This document shows, in pieces, positions 34,608 through 43,104 of a DNA stretch of 64,000 bases. Made by a program: the position numbers and the translations under genes. The DNA is from Nesterenkonia cremea (GTDB lineage Bacteria; Actinomycetota; Actinomycetes; Actinomycetales; Micrococcaceae): contig NZ_BMIS01000004.1 of assembly GCF_014642675.1 (NCBI RefSeq), positions 62,001 through 126,000 on the forward strand. The letters run 5' to 3'. The notes beneath the pieces are model-generated. The model was given only the letters and a program-made list of their open reading frames with translations, was not told the origin of the DNA and did not search any database. Numbering within the stretch: position 1 is the stretch's first letter; each line of letters begins with the position of its first letter.

Positions 34608-36458
34608 TCAGCTGCTGAAGAGCGCCTCGATCTGCTCAGAGAAGTCCTCGATGACCTTATGCCGCTGCAGCTTCATCGACGGGGTCAGGTGGCCGGACTC
34701 CTCGGAGAGCTCGGTGGAGAGGATCTCAAACTTCCGGATGGACTCTGCGCGGGAGACCCGTTCATTGGCCTGACCCACCGCCTGCTGGATCTCCTCGCGC
34801 ACTGTGGGATCAGCCGCAGCCTCCTCCAGGCTGCGCCCGTCCAGAGCCTCGGCATCCAGGGTCACCAGAGCGCCCACGAAGGGCCGGCCATCCCCGACGA
34901 CGACGCACTGGGCCACCAGCCGATGGGCGCGCACCGCCTCCTCCAGGGGAGTGGGCAGCACATTCTTGCCTCCTGCGGTGACGATCAGCTCCTTCTTCCG
35001 GCCGGTGATGGTCAGGAAGCCGTCGGCGTCGAGCTCACCGAGGTCACCGGTGCGGAAGAAGCCGTCGGCGTCGAAGGCCCCCAGCGTGGTCTTCTCCGCG
35101 TTGTGGTAGCCGGCGAAGACCACCGGTCCCTTCAGCAGGACCTCGCCGTCCTCGGCGATCCGGACGGTGCTGCCCGGCACCGGCAGGCCCACGGATCCGA
35201 TCCGCGTGGCCTCCGGGATGTTCAGCGTGATGGGCGCGGTGGACTCGGTGAGTCCGTAGCCCTCCTGGACCGGCAGTCCGATGCCGGTGAAGAAGTGGGC
35301 GATCTCCGGGTCCAGCGGGGAGGCCCCGGAGACGAAGTGGGTGACGTTGCCGCCCATGCGCGCATGCAGCTTGGAGTAGACCAGCTTGGCGAAGAGCGCC
35401 CGCTTGGCCTTCAGCCCGGTGCTGGGGCCACTGCCGGTTCCCGAGGCCTGAGCCTGCTGCGCCCGGGAGTAGGCGATGGCGGTGGACTTGGCGGCATCGA
35501 AGATCTTCCCCTTGCCTTCGGAATGCGCCTTGGCGGAGGCACCGTGGAACACCTTCTCAAAGACGCGGGGCACGGCCAGCAGCCACGTGGGGCGGTAGGA
35601 TCCGAGGTCTTCGATGAGGTTCTCCGTGCTGCCGCTGTGGGCCACCTGGATGCCGTTGTGCAGGCAGGCCAGCTGCACAGCCCTGGCCAGAACATGGGCC
35701 AGGGGGAGGAACAGCAGCGTCCGGGACTCGCCCTCACCCAGGATGTCGTCGGCGAAGGCGACGAGGTTGGCCGCACCCTCGGCGAGGTTGCGGTGGGTGA
35801 TGCGCACGCCCTTCGGCTTCCCGGTGGTCCCGGAGGTGTAGACCAGGGTTGCGACATCGTCGAGGCCGGCACTCGAGCGGGCCTTCTCCAGCAGCTCATC
35901 AGAGACCTCGCCGCCATGGGAAGCGATGGCTGCCAGCGCGGCGGTGGAGTCGAAAGGCAGGACCTCCACCTCCACGGAGGCGGTCTTCGCCGCACTCTCC
36001 ACGGTGGGGCGCAGCTGCTCATCGCCGATCAGCACCAGGCCGGCCTCCGAATGGGCCAGCAGGTGAGAGATCTGGTGGGTGGAGCTGGTCTCGTAGATCG
36101 GCACGGAGACGGCTCCGGCGAACCAGATGGCCTGGTCGATCACGGCCCAGGAGTAGCTGGTGGCCGACATGACGGCCACACGGTCACCGGGGTTCACACC
36201 CAGGCCGATCAGGCCCTTGGCGGTGCGGCGGACCTGCTCCACAAAGCTGGTGATGGAGACGTCCACCCAGCCGCCGGCGCCGTTGGGCACCGCGTAGACG
36301 GCCTTGTCCGGAGATGCGGCCAGCAGCGCCAGCACGCCGTCGGTGACGTTGATCGCGTCATCCAGGTGCGCGATCTGCTCGGTGGAGCTCTCCGTGATGG
36401 GGGAGTCCGCAGTGGTCGGGTCGGCGGCCTGCTGGGTGTGAGAATCGGTGGAAGTCAC
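34608..36458 (-). CDS. Long-chain fatty acid-CoA ligase (AMP-forming)
   Basis: 616 aa. P-loop-like motif VYTSGTTGKPKGVRI (about 206-220), GYGLTESTAPITLN (about 410), FFRTGDLGELDADGFLTITG and GRKKELIVTAGGKN, the full set for adenylate-forming acyl-CoA synthetases. Activates fatty acids for lipid synthesis or oxidation. It lies 51 bp downstream of the mannosyltransferase gene on the same strand and could be co-transcribed. Confidence 0.93.
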   Translation of the reverse strand: MTSTDSHTQQAADPTTADSPITESSTEQIAHLDDAINVTDGVLALLAASPDKAVYAVPNGAGGWVDVSITSFVEQVRRTAKGLIGLGVNPGDRVAVMSATSYSWAVIDQAIWFAGAVSVPIYETSSTHQISHLLAHSEAGLVLIGDEQLRPTVESAAKTASVEVEVLPFDSTAALAAIASHGGEVSDELLEKARSSAGLDDVATLVYTSGTTGKPKGVRITHRNLAEGAANLVAFADDILGEGESRTLLFLPLAHVLARAVQLACLHNGIQVAHSGSTENLIEDLGSYRPTWLLAVPRVFEKVFHGASAKAHSEGKGKIFDAAKSTAIAYSRAQQAQASGTGSGPSTGLKAKRALFAKLVYSKLHARMGGNVTHFVSGASPLDPEIAHFFTGIGLPVQEGYGLTESTAPITLNIPEATRIGSVGLPVPGSTVRIAEDGEVLLKGPVVFAGYHNAEKTTLGAFDADGFFRTGDLGELDADGFLTITGRKKELIVTAGGKNVLPTPLEEAVRAHRLVAQCVVVGDGRPFVGALVTLDAEALDGRSLEEAAADPTVREEIQQAVGQANERVSRAESIRKFEILSTELSEESGHLTPSMKLQRHKVIEDFSEQIEALFSS

Positions 36459-36509
36459 AGCGGCAGTCTACCTACGCAGTGGTTCTGCTCCACAGCAGGG
36501 GCTGTCGAT

Positions 36510-38123
36510 TCAGATCCAGTTCTCCAGCCACATGCGCAGCCGCCACTGATCGGTGGGGATGAGCTCACCGGTCCACAGCGGCAGGAAGAACACCGAGACC
36601 GCCACCGCGAGCAGCACATAGCAGAGCACGATCACCGTATTGCGCCGCTGCAGCTCCCGGCGTCGTTCCTCCGACTGGTCCGGTCTGTGCCCGGCGCGCA
36701 GGATCAGCGCGGCGAGCACCACCAGGGTCAGGATGACGAAGGGGTGGAAGCTGATCGTGTAGAAGAAGAACATCGTGCGGTCCGGGAACAGCAGCCAGAC
36801 GGCGAATCCGCCCGCATAGCCGGCCAGGATCGCGCCATAGCGCCAATCCCTGCGGCCCAGCCAGAGCAGGAGCACCACCACGACGCCGATCAGTGCGGTC
36901 CACCAGATCAGCGGGTTGGCCAGGTCCAGGATGGCCGAGGAACAGGTCTGGGCCCGGCAGACGGCGTCCTCGTCCCAGGGGAAGGACTCGCCGTGCTCAT
37001 AGGACTGGTAGTGCATGGAGACCGGGCGGCCCATGAACAGCCAGGTCCAGGGGGAGGAGGCGTAGTCGTGGCCGGAGGTCAGGTCCTGATGGAAGTTCGT
37101 GGCCTCGCGGTGATACGCCCACAGGGAGCGCAGCGGGCCGGGGACCAGTGTGGCCAGGCCCTCAGCCTCATGCTGGGTGTGCCACTGGCGGTGTGAGGCG
37201 GAGGAGCTCAGCAGCCAGCCGGCCCAGGAGCTCACGTAGGTGAACAGGGCCAGCGGCAGCACGGTGATGAGTGCCCAGGGCGTATCCCGGGTCAGACCGC
37301 TGAAGGCCCAGCGCCGGATGCCTGCGGCGCGGCGGGCCTGCAGATCCCAGAGCACCACCATGATGCCGAATGCGGCGACGAAGGCCAGCGCGGAGAGCTT
37401 CACCGCAGTGGCCGCGCCCAGCAGGATCCCTGCGGCGAAGAGCCAGGGGCGCCAGAGCAGCCAGGGGCCCTTGGGCTGCTCGGGGTGAGACGGCTGCGCG
37501 GGTTCTGCAGGCTGGTCCGGCTGCGCCGGCTGGGTCTGGTGGGTCTCGACCCAGGCGGCCAATCGGCGTCGGGTGCTGCAACGGTCCATCAGCAGGGCGC
37601 CGAAGGCCGCCAGCACGAAGAGCATCAGGAAGATGTCCAGCATGGCTACCCGGCTCATCACCAGGTGATGGCCCTCCACAGCGGTGAGCACGCCGGCCAC
37701 CGCCCCCAGGAACACCGAGCGGAACATCCGCTGGGTGATCAGCGTGATCAGCAGGACGCTCAGCGTCCCGGCCACCGCCGCGGAGACGCGCCAGCCGAAG
37801 CCGGACTCCATCCCGAAGAGGTGGAGCCCGATGGCGATCAGCCATTTGCCCAGCGGCGGATGGACCACATAGGAGCCCTCATCAGTGGGGGCCGCGCTGC
37901 CCGAGAGCCACATGTCATCGGCGCCCTCGGGCCAGACCAGCTCATGGCCGGCGATCAGCAGGGCATAGGCGTCCTTGGCGTAATAGGTCTCATCGAAGAT
38001 CAGCAGGTGCGGATTGCTCAGGCCCCGCAGGCGCAGGGCTCCGGCCACCACGGTGATGAGCAGCGGCACCAGCCAGCCCCAGAGCCCCGGACGGTGGGGC
38101 CGCGCACCCAGCTTCTCTTCCAT
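36510..38123 (-). CDS. pmt: Polyprenol-phosphate-mannose protein mannosyltransferase (GT39)
   Basis: About 537 aa. Multi-spanning membrane enzyme transferring mannose from polyprenyl-phosphate-mannose to secreted proteins. LIFDETYYAKDAYA holds the catalytic Asp-Glu of GT39 (about residues 38-50), VVHPPLGKWLIAIG the second conserved loop, and VEGHHLVMSRVAMLDIF follows. A Pro/Gln-rich cytoplasmic insert sits near residues 200-220. ATG 38123 is chosen because TAGCAT lies 7 nt upstream; the open frame further back overlaps rsmI. Confidence 0.9.
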   Translation of the reverse strand: MEEKLGARPHRPGLWGWLVPLLITVVAGALRLRGLSNPHLLIFDETYYAKDAYALLIAGHELVWPEGADDMWLSGSAAPTDEGSYVVHPPLGKWLIAIGLHLFGMESGFGWRVSAAVAGTLSVLLITLITQRMFRSVFLGAVAGVLTAVEGHHLVMSRVAMLDIFLMLFVLAAFGALLMDRCSTRRRLAAWVETHQTQPAQPDQPAEPAQPSHPEQPKGPWLLWRPWLFAAGILLGAATAVKLSALAFVAAFGIMVVLWDLQARRAAGIRRWAFSGLTRDTPWALITVLPLALFTYVSSWAGWLLSSSASHRQWHTQHEAEGLATLVPGPLRSLWAYHREATNFHQDLTSGHDYASSPWTWLFMGRPVSMHYQSYEHGESFPWDEDAVCRAQTCSSAILDLANPLIWWTALIGVVVVLLLWLGRRDWRYGAILAGYAGGFAVWLLFPDRTMFFFYTISFHPFVILTLVVLAALILRAGHRPDQSEERRRELQRRNTVIVLCYVLLAVAVSVFFLPLWTGELIPTDQWRLRMWLENWI

Positions 38124-38129
38124 CGTCGC

Positions 38130-38136
38130 TATGCTA
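38130..38136. promoter_or_regulatory. Overlapping divergent -10 elements of rsmI and pmt
   Basis: The heptamer TATGCTA reads as TATGCT on the plus strand (9 nt before the rsmI ATG) and as TAGCAT on the minus strand (7 nt before the pmt ATG). Both genes appear leaderless and share five of the six base pairs of each element. Confidence 0.5.
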
Positions 38137-38144
38137 CTTGCACC

Positions 38145-39026
38145 ATGGGACATGACACCGACTCCCTCTGGGAGGCCCCTATCGTGCTGGCCGCGACTCC
38201 GATCGGGAACCTGGGCGATGCCACTGACCGACTGCAGCGTCTGCTGCTCAGCGCCGAGATCGTCGCCGCCGAGGACACCCGAAGGGCTCGGCATCTCTGC
38301 CAGGCGCTGGGTATCAGCGCTCCGGGGCGATTCCTGAGCCTGCACGAGCACAACGAGGCCTCCCGCGCCCAGGAGATCCTGGCCGCGGCCCACGAGGGGA
38401 CCACTGTCCTGGTGGTCTCCGATGCGGGCATGCCGGCGGTCTCCGATCCGGGCTTCCGTTTGGTCAGCGCGGCCATCGAGGCCGGCGTCGGGGTCACTGT
38501 GGCGCCCGGCGCCTCAGCGGTCACGACTGCGTTGGCGCTCTCCGGGCTGCCCACTGACCGCTTCACCTTCGCCGGCTTCCTGCCGCGGAAGGCGAGCGAT
38601 CGGCGTCGTCTGTTGGAACGGCTGGCGGGAGAGGACTGGACCACAGTGCTCTTCGAATCTCCGCATCGCGTGGCCGCCACGCTGGAGGAGATGGCCCGCG
38701 AGCTGGGGCCCACGCGGCCGGCGGCGCTGTGCCGCGAGCTGACCAAGCGGCACGAGGAGGTGCTGCGGGGCAGCCTGGCCGAGCTCGCAGAGACCTTCGC
38801 TCAGCGTCAGGAGCAGGGTACGGTCAAGGGCGAGATGGTCCTGGTGCTGGGCGGTGCGGACCTGGCCGAGGGCGGCGTCGAGCTCTCGGTGGAGGAGCTG
38901 GCCCAGCAGGTGGTGGACCGCGCGGCGGCTGGCGAGAAGCTCAAGGTGGTGGCCAAGGACGTGGCGGAGGGCCGGGAGGTCAGTTCCCGGGAGCTCTACG
39001 ACGCCGCTCTGGCCCTGCGAAAGTGA
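38145..39026 (+). CDS. rsmI: 16S rRNA (cytidine-1402-2'-O)-methyltransferase
   Basis: About 293 aa. SAM-dependent tetrapyrrole-methylase fold: VLAATPIGNLGDAT (residues 14-27), AAEDTRRARHLC, HEHNEASRAQEIL, VVSDAGMPAVSDPGFRLV and ALSGLPTDRFTFAGFLPRK are all classic RsmI motifs. Methylates C1402 in the ribosomal P site. Divergent from pmt. Confidence 0.95.
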   Translation: MGHDTDSLWEAPIVLAATPIGNLGDATDRLQRLLLSAEIVAAEDTRRARHLCQALGISAPGRFLSLHEHNEASRAQEILAAAHEGTTVLVVSDAGMPAVSDPGFRLVSAAIEAGVGVTVAPGASAVTTALALSGLPTDRFTFAGFLPRKASDRRRLLERLAGEDWTTVLFESPHRVAATLEEMARELGPTRPAALCRELTKRHEEVLRGSLAELAETFAQRQEQGTVKGEMVLVLGGADLAEGGVELSVEELAQQVVDRAAAGEKLKVVAKDVAEGREVSSRELYDAALALRK

Positions 39027-39121
39027 GGCGGCACCGGTGGATGGTGCAACGATCGTCTCGCTGGAAACATAAAAGAAACATATTCGTTGCTCACGGCAAG
39101 CTCACGGAAACGCGGCCGGGC

Positions 39122-39156
39122 TAGATTATTGCTCTACGAGCGAGTAATGTCTCGCT
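39122..39156 (+). promoter_or_regulatory. Promoter region and inverted repeat upstream of the AGCS gene
   Basis: TAGATT at 39122-39127 is a likely -10. Just downstream AGCGAG-TAATGT-CTCGCT (39139-39156) forms an inverted repeat that could bind a regulator. The 39027-39208 gap holds no gene. Confidence 0.35.
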
Positions 39157-39208
39157 ACATTGTGAGGGGAATCACACTCGCATCGACCATTCGTGAGGAA
39201 TGAGACCT

Positions 39209-40780
39209 ATGAGCACAACTGACTCGCCGCTCATCGCGGCGGCCGCTGAGGAAGATCCCTCAGCGGTCCAAGGAATCGCCGACACCATCGACGGCTGGTT
39301 CGAGAGCATCAATGCAGTCCTGGGCGCCGTCATCTTCGCGGAGGTGCCCATCGGCGGAACCGACGCCTACGTGGTGGTGCTGTGGTCGATCTTTGCGGCC
39401 ATCGCGTTCTCGGTGTACTTCGGATTCGTCCAGCTGCGCACCGCACCGGTGAGCCTGGAGACCGTCCGCGGCAAGTGGACCACGGATAAGGACCCCGGAG
39501 AGGTCACCCACTTCCAAGCTCTGACCTCCGCCACAGCGGCCACTGTGGGCCTGGGCAACATCGCCGGTGTGGCCGCGGCCATCTCCATGGGTGGCCCCGG
39601 CGCCACCTTCTGGATGATCCTGGCCGGCTTCCTGGGCATGTGCACCAAGTTCGTGGAGTGCACCCTGGGTGTGAAGTACCGCTACATCGATGAGGACGGC
39701 GTGGTCCACGGCGGACCCTTCCAGTACCTCAAGGTGGCCTACTCCAAGCTGGGCCGGGTCCCGGTGGCCATCATCACCGGCATCTTCGCCCTGGCCATCG
39801 TGCTGTTCGGCGTGGTCGGCGGCGGCATGTTCCAAGCCAACCAGGCCTACTCCCAGCTGCGTGCGGCCACCGGCGGCGAGGACGGCTTCTTCGGCAGCGA
39901 GGTCGTCGCCCTCATCTTCGGCATCGTCTTCGCCACTCTGGTCGGCGTGGTCATCATCGGCGGCATCAAGTCCATCGGCAACGTCACCGCCAAGCTGGTC
40001 CCGGCCATGGCCGCGGTCTACGTGGCGGCCTGCCTGGTGGTCATCGGCGCGAACTTCAACCAGATCCCGTCCGCAGTCGGCGCGATCATCGACGGTGCCT
40101 TCTCTCCGGAGGGCATCCAGGGCGGCATCCTCGGCGTGATCATCATCGGTGTCATGCGTGCTGCCTTCTCCAACGAGGCCGGCGTCGGCTCCGCTCCGAT
40201 CGCCCACTCTGCGGTCAAGACCCGCCGCCCGGTCTCCGAGGGCTTCACCGCCATCCTCGAGCCCTTCATCGACACCGTGGTGGTCTGCACCATGACCGCC
40301 CTGGTGATCATCTTCGCCTGGCCGCCGGAGTACGACGACGCTCTGGAAGCAGGTGAGGGCGATGTGGCGCTGACCTCGGCCGCCTTCAACACCTTCATCC
40401 CCGGCTTCGACGTCATCCTGACCGTGGCCGTCCTGCTCTTCGCCTTCTCCACGGTGATCACCTGGTCCTACTACGGCATCCAGGCCTGGCGCCATCTCTT
40501 CGGCAAGAGCCAGCTCTCGGACACGCTGTTCCGAGTCTTCGTCCTGGTCCTGATCGTGACGGGCTGCCTGGTCACTGTGGGAAACATCTTCGAGATCGCC
40601 GACTCGGCGCTGTTCGCCTGCATCTTCATCAACGTCCTCGGCTGCGCGATCCTCGCGCCGCGGGTCAAGGAGGAGATGAAGCAGTACCTGGCCGACCGCA
40701 AGGCCGGCCGGCTCCTGGAGGACCCGGAACCCCTGCCGCACCAGATCAAGGAGCAGCAGAAGATCGACGCCCAGCGCTGA
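39209..40780 (+). CDS. Sodium:alanine symporter family (AGCS) transporter
   Basis: About 523 aa, many membrane helices. Family signatures: FQALTSATAATVGLGNIAGV (about 107-126), GGPGATFWMILAGFLGM and AFSNEAGVGSAPIAHS. Imports alanine or glycine with Na+. GTGAGGAA eight nt upstream supports ATG 39209 over the ATG at 39200. A strong terminator follows. Its place between rsmI and tatD is unusual for actinobacteria, where metG often lies. Confidence 0.93.
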   Translation: MSTTDSPLIAAAAEEDPSAVQGIADTIDGWFESINAVLGAVIFAEVPIGGTDAYVVVLWSIFAAIAFSVYFGFVQLRTAPVSLETVRGKWTTDKDPGEVTHFQALTSATAATVGLGNIAGVAAAISMGGPGATFWMILAGFLGMCTKFVECTLGVKYRYIDEDGVVHGGPFQYLKVAYSKLGRVPVAIITGIFALAIVLFGVVGGGMFQANQAYSQLRAATGGEDGFFGSEVVALIFGIVFATLVGVVIIGGIKSIGNVTAKLVPAMAAVYVAACLVVIGANFNQIPSAVGAIIDGAFSPEGIQGGILGVIIIGVMRAAFSNEAGVGSAPIAHSAVKTRRPVSEGFTAILEPFIDTVVVCTMTALVIIFAWPPEYDDALEAGEGDVALTSAAFNTFIPGFDVILTVAVLLFAFSTVITWSYYGIQAWRHLFGKSQLSDTLFRVFVLVLIVTGCLVTVGNIFEIADSALFACIFINVLGCAILAPRVKEEMKQYLADRKAGRLLEDPEPLPHQIKEQQKIDAQR

Positions 40781-40813
40781 GCCGCCGGCCCTCCGGATAA
40801 CACCAGGAGAACC

Positions 40814-40868
40814 AGGTGCCCCGTGGGGCGGGCCGGCACGCCGGTCCCTCCCGCGGGGCACCTTTCTG
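40814..40868 (+). terminator. Rho-independent-type terminator after the AGCS gene
   Basis: AGGTGCCCCGTGGG pairs with CCCGCGGGGCACCT (one G-T wobble) with an additional inner stem GCCGGC-AC-GCCGG, followed by TTTCT. Confidence 0.75.
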
Positions 40869-40891
40869 CCCGGGCGCGTTCTCACCCCCGA

Positions 40892-40962
40892 GTTGTTTGG
40901 GCGAAGACTTGCCGTCTCAGAAGGATTTCAGGCGTGAGACGGCAAGTCTTCGCCCAAACAAC
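40892..40962 (+). repeat. Long perfect palindrome P2 upstream of the DUF559 gene
   Basis: 28-nt perfectly complementary arms (40892-40919 and 40935-40962) with a 15-nt loop. The arm starts GTTGTTTGGGCGAAGA. It differs from P3 at two arm positions, each with the matching change in the other arm. Flanks are AG on the left and CGGGGG on the right. Confidence 0.9.
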
Positions 40963-41016
40963 GGGGGCTGTGGAGAACTCCCGCCGCTGCTTTCCGTTTC
41001 TCGGCAGAATCAGGGC

Positions 41017-41943
41017 ATGCGTCGCCCCGAGGTCCTGCCCAAGAGATGGAATGGCTGTACCCTCACCCCTGCTCTCCTGCGGGCCGAGGGGATCCACCCG
41101 CAGCGACTGCGCCGGGCTGACACCGACCGCGTCTTCTACGGGTTCTATCGCCAGGACGCAGACCAGCTGACCTTGGGGATGAGGGCTGTGCTGCTCGCCG
41201 AGGAGCTGCCGGACTGCGTGGTCTCCGACGTCACGGCTGCCCGCGTGCTGGGCCTGCACCTTCCCTGGGAGGTCGCCCGCGACGACGCCGTCCACCTCAC
41301 TCAGCCTGCGGGCACCGCGCGCCGCATCCGCCGGCACGGTGTGACCAGTCACCGACGAGAGCTTCGAGAGGGGCAGGTCATGCTGATCGGGGGCGTGCCG
41401 GTCACGACGCCGGCGCGGACCTGGTTCGACCTCGCGGCTCGGTGTTCGCTGACCAGCGTCGTCGCCTTCGGGGACCAGTTGGTGCGTCAGCCGCGGCAGA
41501 GGTTCGAGGGGCGGGACGAACCCTTCGCTTCGCTGAGGGAGTTGGTCGGCGTCGTCGAAGAAGCCGGACGGGTGCCGGGCAAGGCCCGGGCGAAGGAAGC
41601 GCTGGGACTGATCCGCGTGGGGGCGGACTCGTTCAAAGAGACGGAGCTGCGGCTGGCTCTGGTGGATGCTGGCCTGCCCGAGCCGGAGCTGCAGGTGCCG
41701 GCGGATCCGGCGGATCCGTTCAGTCACCCGGCGGATATGGGCTATCCCGGGCTGAAGATCGCCATCCAGTATGACGGTGGGACGCACTTCGACCCTGACC
41801 AGCAGCGACGAAACCAGCGGCGGGACAACGACTTCCATGCCCAGGGGTGGCTACTGCTCTGCTACAACAGCTCAGATGCGCAGAACGGTTTCCGTCGTGC
41901 GGTCTCGCAGGTTCGATCAGCAGTCCGCCTCCGTGCCACTTGA
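41017..41943 (+). CDS. DUF559 (Vsr-like nuclease fold) protein with AbiEi-like N-terminal half
   Basis: 308 aa from the ATG at 41017. The N-terminal half has the helical and beta pattern of AbiEi-like/type IV antitoxin-related proteins (VVSDVTAARVLGLHLP, GVPVTTPARTWFDLAA). The C-terminal half is DUF559: FKETELRLALVDAGLPEPEL, PADMGYPGLKIAIQYDGG, QQRRNQRRDNDFHAQGWLLL. The Asp of the nuclease-like core is kept, while the usual Glu before YDG is Gln. Cellular role unknown. It is framed by palindromes P2 (54 nt upstream) and P3 (beginning right after its stop) and has an independent setting among housekeeping genes. Confidence 0.75.
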   Translation: MRRPEVLPKRWNGCTLTPALLRAEGIHPQRLRRADTDRVFYGFYRQDADQLTLGMRAVLLAEELPDCVVSDVTAARVLGLHLPWEVARDDAVHLTQPAGTARRIRRHGVTSHRRELREGQVMLIGGVPVTTPARTWFDLAARCSLTSVVAFGDQLVRQPRQRFEGRDEPFASLRELVGVVEEAGRVPGKARAKEALGLIRVGADSFKETELRLALVDAGLPEPELQVPADPADPFSHPADMGYPGLKIAIQYDGGTHFDPDQQRRNQRRDNDFHAQGWLLLCYNSSDAQNGFRRAVSQVRSAVRLRAT

Positions 41944-42014
41944 GTTGTTTGGGCGAAGAGTTGCTGTCTCAGGGTCGAAATCCCGCTGAGACAGCAACTC
42001 TTCGCCCAAACAAC
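41944..42014 (+). repeat. Long perfect palindrome P3 directly after the DUF559 gene
   Basis: 28-nt perfectly complementary arms (41944-41971 and 41987-42014), 15-nt loop whose GGG and CCC can pair further. The arm begins GTTGTTTGGGCGAAGA as in P2. It starts at the base after the DUF559 stop codon and is followed by GCGGGG, as P1 is by GCGGG. Confidence 0.9.
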
Positions 42015-42031
42015 GCGGGGAGCAGCCCCGG

Positions 42032-42037
42032 TAGAGT
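42032..42037 (+). promoter_or_regulatory. -10 element for leaderless tatD
   Basis: TAGAGT, 8 nt upstream of the GTG at 42046. Confidence 0.45.
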
Positions 42038-42045
42038 GGGGGACC

Positions 42046-43104
42046 GTGAGTGAAGCGCGTGACGATCAGCAGAGCCCGACGCCGGCTGACCCGGCTGCCG
42101 ACGGGGCGGTGACTCCCGCCGGGCACCTACGAGGTGAGGCTGCCCCGGACCGGCCCACCCCCGGACAGACGCCGCCGGCCTACCTGCCCAAGGAGCAGCA
42201 GGCACCTGAGGGCGGCCCCGTGCGCAGCGCGACGGAGGAGAAGTCCAAGAAGAGGCGTCGCCTGGACTACCCGCCGGCTCCGGAGCCGCTGCGGGTGCCG
42301 GTGATCGACAACCACGCCCACCTGGACTTCCGAGACGGCCAGGTCGCCGTCAGCCTGACCCAGCACCTGGACACCGCCGCAGCTCTCGGCGTGGCCGGGG
42401 CCGTCTGCGTGGGCTATGACGTCGCCTCCAGCGAGTTCTCCGTGCAGGCCGCGAACTCAGACCCGCGCGCCAAGGCCGCCGTGGCTCTGCACCCCAACGA
42501 TGCCCCCGAGCTGGCCGAGCGCGGAGAATACGACGCCGCCTTCGCCCGGATCGCCGAACTCGCCGCCGACGAGCAGGTCGTGGCCGTGGGCGAGACCGGC
42601 CTGGACTACTTCCGCACCGGCGAGGAGGGCGTGGCCGCCCAGCAGCGCAGCTTCCGCGACCACATCGCCCTGGCCGTCGAGCGCGGCCTGGCCATGCAGA
42701 TCCACGACCGCGACGCCCACGAGGACGTCGTCTCCATCCTCAAGGACGCGCCGGAGCTGCCGCGCAGCGTGGTCTTCCACTGCTTCTCCGGCGACGCCGA
42801 GCTGGCCCGCATCTGCAACGAGAACGGCTGGTACATGTCCTTCGCCGGGACCGTCACCTTCAAGAACTCCTCGGATCTGCGCTCGGCGCTCGCCGTGGCC
42901 GACCCGCACCTGATCCTGGTGGAGACGGACACCCCCTTCCTCACCCCGCACCCCTACCGCGGCCAGCCCAACGCGCCGTACCTGATCCCGCAGACCATGC
43001 GCCTGATGGCCCAGACCCGCGGACTCGAGGACGACGCCGGCCTGGACAGCCTCTGTCAGCAGGTCATGCTCAACACCACCCAGGCCTACGGGAGCTGGAC
43101 GTGA
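42046..43104 (+). CDS. tatD: TatD family metal-dependent hydrolase
   Basis: 352 aa. Metal ligands visible: the H-x-H in IDNHAHLD (about residue 90), Glu in [12 protein letters not shown], His in [13 protein letters not shown] (variant spacing), His in VVFHCFSGD and Asp in [14 protein letters not shown]. 3'-5' exonuclease or deoxyribonuclease family. An 80-residue Pro/Ala/Glu-rich N-terminal extension ending in [16 protein letters not shown] is longer than usual. It overlaps rsmA by 4 bp. Confidence 0.92.
   Translation: MSEARDDQQSPTPADPAADGAVTPAGHLRGEAAPDRPTPGQTPPAYLPKEQQAPEGGPVRSATEEKSKKRRRLDYPPAPEPLRVPVIDNHAHLDFRDGQVAVSLTQHLDTAAALGVAGAVCVGYDVASSEFSVQAANSDPRAKAAVALHPNDAPELAERGEYDAAFARIAELAADEQVVAVGETGLDYFRTGEEGVAAQQRSFRDHIALAVERGLAMQIHDRDAHEDVVSILKDAPELPRSVVFHCFSGDAELARICNENGWYMSFAGTVTFKNSSDLRSALAVADPHLILVETDTPFLTPHPYRGQPNAPYLIPQTMRLMAQTRGLEDDAGLDSLCQQVMLNTTQAYGSWT

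Noticed and set aside
34500..37196. Plus-strand open frame of about 900 codons opposite the acyl-CoA ligase and pmt genes
   Set aside because: Antisense shadow; the minus-strand proteins have clear family motifs.
40892..42014. Palindromes P2/P3 as integron attC sites
   Set aside because: Hairpins with GTT...AAC ends around a single-gene cassette recall attC, but the core GTTRRRY/RYYYAAC does not match and no integrase is present.
34472..42014. P1-P3 as CRISPR repeats
   Set aside because: Only three copies, unevenly spaced over 7.5 kb, with differing interiors and no cas genes.
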